Assembly: GCF_006539165.1 (NCBI RefSeq)
Contig: NZ_BJMM01000011.1
Span: 124,001 to 188,000, forward strand
DNA length: 64,000 bases
Reading direction: 5' to 3'
DNA from: Streptomyces cacaoi
GTDB taxonomy: Bacteria > Actinomycetota > Actinomycetes > Streptomycetales > Streptomycetaceae
The notes beneath the pieces are model-generated. The model ran no database searches. It worked only from the letters and a program-made list of their open reading frames with translations, and was not told the DNA's origin. Both the position numbers and the translations under genes were made by a program. Below, piece after piece: positions 26,730-35,146 of this stretch; the first letter of the stretch is position 1, and the number at the start of each line of letters is the position of its first letter.

Positions 26730-28735
26730 TCACCTTCGAGCACGCCACCGTCTCCTACGAGGACGCCTCCGGCCCCGCCCTGCCGACCGTCGACGCGACG
26801 ATCCCCGAAGGCGAACTGTGCCTGCTCGTCGGCCCCAGCGGCGCCGGGAAATCAACCCTCCTCGGCACCGTCTCCGGCCTCGTACCGCACTTCACCGGCG
26901 GCACCCTGCACGGCCGCGTCACCGTCGCCGGACGCGACACCCGCACCCACAAACCCCGCGACCTCGCCGACGTCGTCGGCACCGTCGGCCAGGACCCGCT
27001 CGCCCACTTCGTCACCGACACCGTCGAGGACGAACTCGCCTACGGCATGGAATCGCTCGGCCTCCCACCCGGCACCATGCGGCGACGCGTGGAAGAGACC
27101 CTCGACCTCCTCGGCCTCAACGAACTGCGCGACCGGCCCATCGCCACCCTCTCCGGAGGCCAGCAACAGCGCGTCGCCATCGGCTCGGTACTCACCGCAC
27201 ACCCCCGCGTCCTCGTCCTCGACGAACCCACCTCGGCCCTCGACCCACCCGCCGCCGAAGAAGTCCTCGCCGTACTGCAACGCCTCGTCCACGACCTCGG
27301 CACCACCGTCCTGATGGCCGAACACCGCCTGGAACGCGTCGTCCAATACGCCGACCAACTCCTGCTCCTCCCCCACCCCCCGACCACCCCCGCACCCACC
27401 GACACCCCCCTCCCCACCACCACACACCCGAACACCGCCACCCCGAACACCGCTGCAACCGCCACCCCGGACGCCCCCGGGACCGTTGCCCGCAGCGCCA
27501 GCGGGCCGACGGCCGCACACCGGGACACCCCGGGCCCGGACGCTGATCCCCTCCGCGCCGATGGGCCCGGGGGCGGCGGCCCGGACGCCACCCGCCCGCG
27601 CGCCGACCTCCTCGACGCCCCTGAGCCGGACGCCGCTCGCCTGGACACCTCGGGCCCGGACGCCACACCCCCTGACACCCACACCGAGGCCCCCACAGGA
27701 GCAACACTCGGGGACCCGGCCGAACTCCTCGCCGTCTCCCCCGTGCGGCCCCCGGTCGTCGAACTGGGCCAGCTCGCCGGCTGGCACCCGCTCCCCCTGT
27801 CCGTACGCGACGCCCGCCGCAGGTCGGGCCCACTGAGGGAGCGGCTGGCCGGGGTTTCGGGACCGGGGGGTGGGGCCCCCTCCCCCCTCCCCACCCCTCC
27901 CTCCTCCTCCGCCTCCTCCCCCCTCGCCCAGGTGTCGCGGCTCACCTTGGTCCGGGGACGGGCGACCGCGCTGTACGAGGTATCGCTGGCTCTGCACCCG
28001 GGCGAGGCCGTCGCGCTCATGGGCCGTAACGGTGCGGGCAAGTCGACTCTGCTGAGCAGCCTTGTCGGTATGCACCGGCCCACGTCCGGTCAGGTGTCGA
28101 TAGGCGAGCTGACGCCGCACCGCGCCCGCCCGGCCGAACTGCTGCGCCACGTCGGCCTGGTGCCGCAGGAGCCGCGCGATCTCCTCTATGCGAACACCGT
28201 GGCCGGCGAGTGCGCGTCCGCCGACAGCGACGCCGGTGCCGCTCCCGGAACCTGTCGCGCTCTCGTGGCGCGGCTACTGCCGGATATCCCGGACACCACT
28301 CACCCCCGCGATCTCTCCGAGGGCCAACGGCTGGCCCTCGCACTGGCGATCGTGCTCACCGCCCGGCCTCCCCTTCTTCTGCTGGACGAGCCCACCCGCG
28401 GCCTCGACTACGCGGCCAAGGCCCGACTGGTCTCCCTGCTGCGGGAGTTGGCGCTGGACGGGCACGCCATTCTCCTCGCCACGCACGACGTCGAACTCGT
28501 CGCCGATCTCGCCCACCGCGTGGTGATCCTCGCCCAGGGCGAACTCGTCGCCGACGGGCCCACCGACGAGGTGGTCACGTCCTCTCCCGCGTACGCGCCG
28601 CAGGTCTCCAAAGTCCTCGCTCCGCAGCCGTGGTTGACGGTGGGCCAGGTCCGTCGAGCGCTTTCCGGCGCACCCGGCACCAGCGCCTCGGGCCGGCAGG
28701 GTGCCGACGCCGCCCGCCCCGGGGAGCACCCGTGA
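26726..28735 (+). CDS. ECF transporter ATPase with two fused ABC domains (CbiO-like)
   Basis: 669 residues carrying both nucleotide-binding domains. NBD1 has Walker A VGPSGAGKSTLL, Q-loop GQDPLAHF, signature LSGGQQQRVAIG, Walker B VLVLDEPTSALDP and switch His in MAEHRLER. A ~170-residue Pro/Thr/Asp-rich linker follows. NBD2 has Walker A MGRNGAGKSTLL, PQEPRDLLY, a degenerate signature LSEGQRLALA, Walker B LLLLDEPTRGLDY and ATHDVELVADLA. Fusion replaces the EcfA-EcfA' pair. The GTG start overlaps the T-component stop (GTGA). The linker DNA shows fewer biased codons than the domains. Confidence 0.92.
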   Translation: MITFEHATVSYEDASGPALPTVDATIPEGELCLLVGPSGAGKSTLLGTVSGLVPHFTGGTLHGRVTVAGRDTRTHKPRDLADVVGTVGQDPLAHFVTDTVEDELAYGMESLGLPPGTMRRRVEETLDLLGLNELRDRPIATLSGGQQQRVAIGSVLTAHPRVLVLDEPTSALDPPAAEEVLAVLQRLVHDLGTTVLMAEHRLERVVQYADQLLLLPHPPTTPAPTDTPLPTTTHPNTATPNTAATATPDAPGTVARSASGPTAAHRDTPGPDADPLRADGPGGGGPDATRPRADLLDAPEPDAARLDTSGPDATPPDTHTEAPTGATLGDPAELLAVSPVRPPVVELGQLAGWHPLPLSVRDARRRSGPLRERLAGVSGPGGGAPSPLPTPPSSSASSPLAQVSRLTLVRGRATALYEVSLALHPGEAVALMGRNGAGKSTLLSSLVGMHRPTSGQVSIGELTPHRARPAELLRHVGLVPQEPRDLLYANTVAGECASADSDAGAAPGTCRALVARLLPDIPDTTHPRDLSEGQRLALALAIVLTARPPLLLLDEPTRGLDYAAKARLVSLLRELALDGHAILLATHDVELVADLAHRVVILAQGELVADGPTDEVVTSSPAYAPQVSKVLAPQPWLTVGQVRRALSGAPGTSASGRQGADAARPGEHP

Positions 28736-29736
28736 GTACGTCGCACGACTCGCACGAGCAGACCGAGAGGCCCGCCGACTCCCCGCAGCCGACGGCGACG
28801 CCTCGGGACGACCGGGCGCGCAGAGGGACTCGGACGCCTCGCACCAGCCGGACGGGGCGGAACGCCCGGGCCGTGCGCGCGGTGCGTCTCGGTCCGAGAT
28901 CGCTCGTGGCCCTGGTACTGACGAGTCTCAGTGGAATCGCCGCGTTCGGCTGGCCCCTGCTGGCCGACGAGGCGTCGGGGCTCGCACATTCGCAGGACGC
29001 CCCGTGGCTGTTCGCCGCTCTCCTTCCTCTGCTGCTCGCGGTGGCGGTGGCGACCGTCGCCGATACGGGTCTCGATGCCAAGGCCGTGGCCATGCTCGGT
29101 GTGCTGGCCGCCGCCGGTGCCGCCCTGCGCCCGCTGGGTGCCGGCACGGCGGGCCTGGAGCCGATGTTCTTCCTGATGGTGCTCTCGGGCCGGGTGCTGG
29201 GGCCCGGCTTCGGTTTCGTGCTGGGTGCCGTCTCCATGTTCGCGGGTGCCCTCCTCACCGGTGGGGTGGGGCCGTGGTTGCCGTTCCAGATGCTCACGAT
29301 GGGCTGGGTGTCGATGGGTGCCGGACTGCTGCCGGGGCAGGCCACGCTGCGCGGCCGGCGTGAGCTGTTCCTCCTCGCCGTCTACGGGGCCGTATCGGCG
29401 CTGCTGTACGGCCTGGTCATGAACTTGCAGGGCTGGCCCTACATCGCGGGCCTGGGCTCGGGCATCTCGTTCGTTCCGGGTGATCCTGTAGGCGAGAACC
29501 TGTCCCGCTTTCTCGCCTACGTGCTCGCCACTTCCCTCGGCTGGGATGTGCCTCGCGCGCTGCTCACGGTCGTCCTGACGCTCACGCTCGGTGGGGTCGT
29601 CCTCCGGGCGCTGCGGAGGGCGACTCGACGCGCGGCGTTCGACTCCTCCCCTGCCTTTGCGGCGCCGGGCCCTGTCGAGCGACTCGGCGGAACCCCGAGC
29701 ACGTCGCCGGGGAACAGCGCACCGCAGGAGCGCTGA
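28732..29736 (+). CDS. ECF transporter S component (substrate-binding membrane subunit)
   Basis: 334 residues. A ~55-residue charged N-terminus precedes six hydrophobic segments: LVALVLTSLSGIAAFGWPLL, LFAALLPLLLAVAVATVAD, AVAMLGVLAAAGAALRPLG, LEPMFFLMVLSGRVLGPGFGFVLGAVSMFAGALLTGGVGPWLPFQMLTMGWVSMGAGLLP, LFLLAVYGAVSALLYGLVM and LLTVVLTLTLGGVVL. The FGFVLGAVSMFAG...GPWLPFQMLTMGW pattern is typical of S components that fold around the ligand. The GTG overlaps the ATPase stop. The riboswitch upstream points to cobalamin or a precursor as substrate. Confidence 0.88.
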   Translation: MSTSHDSHEQTERPADSPQPTATPRDDRARRGTRTPRTSRTGRNARAVRAVRLGPRSLVALVLTSLSGIAAFGWPLLADEASGLAHSQDAPWLFAALLPLLLAVAVATVADTGLDAKAVAMLGVLAAAGAALRPLGAGTAGLEPMFFLMVLSGRVLGPGFGFVLGAVSMFAGALLTGGVGPWLPFQMLTMGWVSMGAGLLPGQATLRGRRELFLLAVYGAVSALLYGLVMNLQGWPYIAGLGSGISFVPGDPVGENLSRFLAYVLATSLGWDVPRALLTVVLTLTLGGVVLRALRRATRRAAFDSSPAFAAPGPVERLGGTPSTSPGNSAPQER

Positions 29737-29783
29737 CGCCCCTCGGCACAGACGCGCAGTGCGGAAGCCGGGACAGCCAGGGA

Positions 29784-29872
29784 AGTCGACCAAGCCGACC
29801 AAGTCGACCGAACCGGACCAGGTCGACCAAGCGACCAGGCCGACCAAACTGACCGAACCGACCGAGCCGGCC
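29784..29872. repeat. Degenerate ~9-bp tandem array in the 29737-30453 gap
   Basis: About nine imperfect copies of gaccaa(g/a)(c/t)c and gaccgaacc stand head to tail. The 717-bp gap behind the ECF operon holds no recognisable gene; its other features are the two TetR operators near its right end. Confidence 0.65.
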
Positions 29873-30329
29873 GGAAGCGGAGTCAACTGAGCCGATCCGG
29901 GGTGGAGTTACGGGCAGCGCAGCCGATCCAGCGCGCCCCACCGATCGCACAGGCACGGACCAGGCACAAGCCGGGCACAGGCACAAGCTGCGCAGAGTGC
30001 CGGTCGAGTACCCCGGCGGACAGGCCCGGGGAAGGGCTGGCGGGGCGGAGCTCCCAGCGGTCTAGCCGGGTATGCCGAGGACTTGAGGTATCCCGGGCGT
30101 CCCGGGCAGACCGGATGGTCCGGGTATCTCCTCGGGGCGGGGCGCACGTCCCATAGGCGAGGCGGCGGAGACCGCAGCATCGCAGTCGGCGATGAGCGGG
30201 AACACGACGAGCAGGTCTCGCCCTGCACTCCCCCGAGTGTGTGTCCCCGGTGTCGCTCTGCGCTTCACCATGCTGCGGGCCTCCGTTCCCCCGTGTCCGC
30301 CGATGCTCCCCCCTACGGCACCGACGGGC

Positions 30330-30353
30330 CGGCGAGAACGCGCGTTCTCGCCG
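30330..30353. promoter_or_regulatory. Perfect 24-bp palindrome, upstream TetR operator
   Basis: cggcgagaacgc and gcgttctcgccg are exact reverse complements with no spacer. It lies over the -35 region of the promoter whose -10 is TACCCT (30366-30371). Confidence 0.75.
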
Positions 30354-30365
30354 ATGGGAGGAGCG

Positions 30366-30388
30366 TACCCTGGAGAACGGTGGTTCTC
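30366..30388 (+). promoter_or_regulatory. -10 box and second TetR operator
   Basis: TACCCT (30366-30371) is followed at once by GAGAAC-GGTG-GTTCTC (30373-30388), an inverted repeat with the same half-site as the palindrome at 30330. Two operators bracketing the -10 suggest tight autorepression of the regulator at 30454. Confidence 0.65.
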
Positions 30389-30453
30389 AAGGGGCTGGGG
30401 AAAGGCCCGTGGACAGGGCCCGGAGACCAGGGCCCGGGGGAGAGCAGAAGAGC

Positions 30454-31020
30454 ATGGACAACGAAGTGACCATCGAGTCCCGGGTGCTCGACGCCGCCGA
30501 CGCTTTGTTCTACGCCCACGGCATACAGTCCGTGGGGATGGATCGGATCCGGGACGTCTCGGGCGTTCCGTTGAAGCAGATCTACCGGTGTTTCCCGTCG
30601 AAGGGCGCGCTCATCGAGGCGTATCTGAGGCGCCGCGACGAGTGGGCGCGTACCGAGCTGGAGAAGCGGGTGGCCGCCCAGGTCGGCTCGACGGAGCGGG
30701 TCCTGGCCGTCTTCGACTGGCTGTACGACTGGTTCGACGACCCCGGCTTCCGTGGCTGCGCCTTTCTCAACGCGTACGGGGAGCTGGGCGCGAAGTCGCC
30801 GGGGGTGGCGCGTGTGGTGCGTGAGCACAAGGCCGTGGTCCGGGGGTATCTGGGGCGGCTGGCCGACGAGACGGGGGCGTCCGGGGCGGACCGGCTCGCC
30901 GACCAGTTGGCGGTGCTGGTCGACGGCGCCATGAGCGCGGCGGCTGTGACGGGCACCCCCGCACCGGCGCGGCAGGCGCGGGCGGCAGCGGAGACGCTGA
31001 TAGGAGCCGCCGCACCGTGA
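30454..31020 (+). CDS. TetR/AcrR-family transcriptional regulator
   Basis: 188 residues. The N-terminal DNA-binding domain reads SRVLDAADALFYAHGIQSVGMDRIRDVSGVPLKQIYRCFPSKGALIEAYLRRRDEW, with the helix-turn-helix at about 27-46. The C-terminal domain has FDWLYDWFDDPGFRGCAFLNAYGELG, as in a common TetR subgroup. ATG with AGAGCAGAAG upstream. Two matching operators lie in its own promoter. No other copy of the GAGAAC site was noticed in the window, so its main target may be itself or a distant gene. Confidence 0.87.
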   Translation: MDNEVTIESRVLDAADALFYAHGIQSVGMDRIRDVSGVPLKQIYRCFPSKGALIEAYLRRRDEWARTELEKRVAAQVGSTERVLAVFDWLYDWFDDPGFRGCAFLNAYGELGAKSPGVARVVREHKAVVRGYLGRLADETGASGADRLADQLAVLVDGAMSAAAVTGTPAPARQARAAAETLIGAAAP

Positions 31021-31115
31021 CGGCGGTGGGAACGTCCGGCGTGCCGGGGGCGCGCGCCGCGCCGAGGGTGCACGGGCGTCATCCGCCCGCTTCCCGCAGG
31101 CTCGAACACGCGGTC

Positions 31116-31121
31116 TAGCAT
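31116..31121 (+). promoter_or_regulatory. -10 box of a likely leaderless promoter
   Basis: TAGCAT ends 8 nt before the ATG at 31130, with no Shine-Dalgarno in the gap. The same arrangement occurs before the amidase at 2046. Confidence 0.45.
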
Positions 31122-31129
31122 GGTCGGCC

Positions 31130-31837
31130 ATGCAGCCAGCACCTCTGACAGCGGTCGGTGAGGCGCACGTCGCGCTTCTGTCACTTCTCGACGGTCTCGA
31201 CGACGCGCAGGTGAGCGGCGATTCGGCGCTGCCGGGGTGGTCGCGGGGGCATGTCCTCGCCCATCTGACCGACAACGCCCGTATGTTCGCGCGTCTGGCC
31301 CGCCATGCCCTGTGTGACGAGCTGGTGGACACCTACGACGGCGGGCAGGCCGAGCGGGACGCGATCATCGAGGCGAACGCGTCCCGGGACGCGGCCACGC
31401 ACCGGGCCGAACTGGCGCGTGAGTGCGCGGCGTTGGAGTCCGTGTGGAAGGAGGTCGCCGCGCAGGACGCGTGGGGGCGGCGGGTGACCTTCCGCGACGG
31501 GGACATCGGCACCACGGTGTATGCGCGCTGGCGCGAGGTGTGGATCCACATGGTGGATCTCGCGCTGGGTGCGGGGCCTGCCGACTGGCCGGCCGAACTG
31601 GCCGCGCACGCGGTCGATTTCCTTCTGGTCCGGCTCCCGGCGGACACGGTGCTGCTGGCCGAGGATGTCGACCGCCGCTGGACCACGGGTGAGCCGCGGA
31701 CGGCGGTGACCGGTGGCGTCCGCGATCTGGCGGCCTGGCTGGCCGGGCGGGTGCCGCCCACGGTGCCGGACGCGCCCCGCGGTCTCCCGCAGCTGGGCCC
31801 GTGGCCGCCGCATCCGCCGCGCCGCGACCGGCCCTGA
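31130..31837 (+). CDS. Maleylpyruvate isomerase family mycothiol-dependent enzyme (DinB-like)
   Basis: A 235-residue four-helix-bundle metalloenzyme. Metal-ligand positions are His in LPGWSRGHVLAHLTDNARMFARL, Glu in AELARECAALESVW and His in REVWIHMVDLALG. These match the DinB/MDMPI family, which uses mycothiol, the actinobacterial thiol. The C-terminal part (WTTGEPRTAVTGGVRDLAAWLAGR) is the small sterol-carrier-like MDMPI C domain. The substrate is unknown. It is a single gene, 109 bp after the TetR gene, with its own -10 box. Confidence 0.88.
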   Translation: MQPAPLTAVGEAHVALLSLLDGLDDAQVSGDSALPGWSRGHVLAHLTDNARMFARLARHALCDELVDTYDGGQAERDAIIEANASRDAATHRAELARECAALESVWKEVAAQDAWGRRVTFRDGDIGTTVYARWREVWIHMVDLALGAGPADWPAELAAHAVDFLLVRLPADTVLLAEDVDRRWTTGEPRTAVTGGVRDLAAWLAGRVPPTVPDAPRGLPQLGPWPPHPPRRDRP

Positions 31838-31859
31838 CCGGGCGGGTTCGCGGGCGGGT

Positions 31860-32561
31860 TCATCTGCGGCGACGCCGTCCGGCGCGCCGGGTGCCGGTGC
31901 CGCGGGTCAGCCGGAGGGCGAGGAAGACGGCGAGTGCGAGCGCCACCGCGGCGAGTACGGCCTTGGAGTAGACGGAGACGAGGTCGGTGACCTGCTGCCA
32001 GCGTGCTCCGAGGCCGTAACCGGCCAGGACGAACAGGCAGTTCCAGATCAGGCTGCCGGCGGTCGTCAGGCCGAGGAAGACGGGCAGCCGCATGCGTTCG
32101 ACGCCGGCGGGGACGGAGATCATGCTCCGGAAGATCGGCACCATGCGACCGAAGAAGACTGCTTTGGTGCCGTGCTTGGCGAACCATGCCTCGGTCTTTT
32201 CGATGTCTTCCGTTTTGACCAGGGGTATGCGCTGCGCGAGCGCGATGGTGCGGTCCCGGCCGAGCAGGGCGCCGACGGCGTAGAGGGCGAGCGCGCCGAC
32301 GACGGATCCGGCGGTGGTCCACGCCAGGACGGCGATCAGGTCGAGCCGTCCCTGTGACGCGGTGAAGCCGGCCAGCGGCAGGATCACTTCGCTGGGCAGC
32401 GGCGGGAAGAGGTTCTCCAGGGCGATGGCGAGCCCGGCGCCGATCGCGCCGAGCGATTCCATGAGCCCGGCGGCCCACCCGGCGACACCGCCCAGTTCGG
32501 CGCTCTCGGAGCCGCCGGAGGCGACCGGGAGAGCGGGGGCGGAAGCAGCGCTCGCATTCAT
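31860..32561 (-). CDS. DedA-family membrane protein (VTT/SNARE-associated domain)
   Basis: 233 residues with the DedA landmarks ENLFPPLPSEVILPLAGF, GSVVGALALYAVGALLGRD, the FAKHGTKAVFFGRMVPIFRSMISVPAGVERM segment containing the essential GR-P-FRS-AG motif, and two C-terminal helices ending in an Arg-rich tail. DedA proteins are implicated in lipid flipping and envelope maintenance. The ATG at 32561 lies next to an AT-rich patch with direct repeats, which is unusual in this genome. It is convergent with the gene at 31130, 22 bp apart. Confidence 0.9.
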   Translation of the reverse strand: MNASAASAPALPVASGGSESAELGGVAGWAAGLMESLGAIGAGLAIALENLFPPLPSEVILPLAGFTASQGRLDLIAVLAWTTAGSVVGALALYAVGALLGRDRTIALAQRIPLVKTEDIEKTEAWFAKHGTKAVFFGRMVPIFRSMISVPAGVERMRLPVFLGLTTAGSLIWNCLFVLAGYGLGARWQQVTDLVSVYSKAVLAAVALALAVFLALRLTRGTGTRRAGRRRRR

Positions 32562-32570
32562 GGGTCAACG

Positions 32571-32587
32571 GTAAAACAACAGTAAAA
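32571..32587 (-). promoter_or_regulatory. AT-rich direct repeat in the DedA promoter; remainder of the 32562-33036 gap is empty
   Basis: GTAAAA occurs at 32571 and 32582, exactly 11 bp apart (TTTTAC twice on the minus strand). This is the spacing of OmpR/PhoP-type response-regulator sites. CAGCTGTGG recurs three times between 32641 and 32826. I see no gene in this 475-bp gap. Confidence 0.4.
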
Positions 32588-33036
32588 GCAGGTGCGCACC
32601 GAGTGGCGCCCACGCCCCCTGGCCCGCGGCTCTCCGCGTACAGCTGTGGACGTCAGGTGGTCGCGTGGCGTGCGGCTGCGGAGGGTTCGCGGACTCTGCG
32701 CACGCAGCTGGTGGAGTTCTCCCGCCGGAGGGATCCACCGCTCGGACCGGGCCCGCGCGTTTCCTGGCTCTGCTGTGATGCCTCCGACGGCAGCTGTGGC
32801 GGGGTGCCTTCCGCGACAGCTGTGGTCATGGTGATTTCCGCGGCGGCTGTGAGGTTTTCCGCAGTACCGGCGGCGTGCGGCGACGGCTAGCGTGACCGCG
32901 TGCACAGCTGCTTCAGCAGGTCCTCTTTCGTCCCCTCCGTCGGCTGCCGGCGGTCCGCAGGGCACGGCCCTGCGCCCCGGGCCGCGGGCGCCGTCCGCCG
33001 TGCCCGGGCGGGCCTCCCCGTCCGCAGGGAGCTGCC

Positions 33037-33657
33037 GTGCGGGTGATGCTCGCCGACGATTCGACACTGCTGCGCGAGGGGCTCGCCCGGCTGCTGGCGG
33101 ACGAGGGGCACGAGGTGACGGCCTCGGTGGGGGACGGTGAGGCGCTGGTTGCGGCCGTGCGCGAGGAGCCGCCGGATGTGGCGGTGGTGGATGTGCGGAT
33201 GCCCCCGACGCACACCGATGAGGGGCTGCACGCGGCGCTGGCGATCCGGGCCGCGCAGCCGGGTACGGGCGTGCTGGTGCTGTCCCAGTACGTCGAACGC
33301 CGTTACGCCGCCGAGCTGTTGTCCTCGCCGGAGGGCGGGGTGGGGTATCTGTTGAAGGACCGTGTCGCGCAGGTCGGGGAGTTCCTGGACGCGCTGGAGC
33401 GGGTGGCGGGCGGCGGTACGGCGCTCGATCCGGAGGTGGTGCGCCGGCTGCTGACGGAGTCGCTCACGCCTCGGGAGCACGATGTGCTGGCGGCGATGGC
33501 GCGGGGGCACACCAATGCGGCGATCGCCGAGCGGCTGCATCTGTCGCTCAGCGCCGTGGAGAAGTACGTCAACGCCGTCTTCACCAAGCTGCATCTGCCG
33601 TCGGAGGCGGGCTACAGCCGTCGTGTGCTGGCGGTCCTGCGCTATCTGGACGCCTGA
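33037..33657 (+). CDS. NarL/FixJ-type response regulator, orphan
   Basis: 206 residues. The receiver domain has the acidic pair in VMLADDSTLL, the phosphoacceptor Asp52 in VAVVDVRMPP and the Lys in GYLLKDRV. The LuxR-type HTH at the C-terminus reads LTPREHDVLAAMARGHTNAAIAERLHLSLSAVEKYVNAVFTKLHL. The GTG follows GGGAGCTGCC. No histidine kinase lies beside it: upstream is a 475-bp gap and downstream the convergent thiolase gene. Its partner must be elsewhere, or it acts without phosphorylation. Confidence 0.9.
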   Translation: MRVMLADDSTLLREGLARLLADEGHEVTASVGDGEALVAAVREEPPDVAVVDVRMPPTHTDEGLHAALAIRAAQPGTGVLVLSQYVERRYAAELLSSPEGGVGYLLKDRVAQVGEFLDALERVAGGGTALDPEVVRRLLTESLTPREHDVLAAMARGHTNAAIAERLHLSLSAVEKYVNAVFTKLHLPSEAGYSRRVLAVLRYLDA

Positions 33658-33703
33658 GCGGGCCCGCCTCCGTCCGTTCGCCTGACCGGCCTGTTCCGGG
33701 GGT

Positions 33704-34932
<1,229 letters not shown>

Positions 34933-35034
34933 ATGCCACCAGTCTCCGGAAGCCCGCACGGGCATGGCAAGGGGCGTGCATGAGCCCGGAGCGCGGCGAG
35001 ACCGCGACAACTGGGGCATGCCTCTTGCTAGTTG

Positions 35035-35048
35035 TAGAACCCGTTACT
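35035..35048. promoter_or_regulatory. KstR-like operator upstream of the CYP125-like gene
   Basis: TAGAACCCGTTACT has both AAC and GTT half-sites correctly spaced and misses only the last A of TnnAACnnGTTnnA. It lies about 100 bp before the P450 ATG, so each divergent gene has its own box. Confidence 0.6.
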
Positions 35049-35146
35049 ACCTTCAGGGCGATCTGAGGGGCCGTCAGGGGTGGGGAGCGACCGTTCTCCG
35101 CCGGGCAACCCTGCGGTCCGCCGCCGGACATGGAGTGGAGCTGCCG

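Noticed and set aside
29908..30228. Open frame of ~106 residues in the gap before the TetR gene
   Set aside because: No Shine-Dalgarno, odd Cys/Pro/Arg composition and no recognisable domain; likely a chance frame.
30330..30353. Palindrome as another KstR box
   Set aside because: The AAC and GTT half-sites are separated by four bases, not two, and it is adjacent to a different TetR gene.
32641..32826. CAGCTGTGG repeated three times
   Set aside because: CAGCTGT is also scattered inside genes between 36 and 45 kb, so this is probably codon and composition bias and not a site array.
32592..32890. Possible remnant of a histidine kinase upstream of the orphan response regulator
   Set aside because: No H-box, N-box or G-box pattern can be read in any frame; the sequence looks non-coding.
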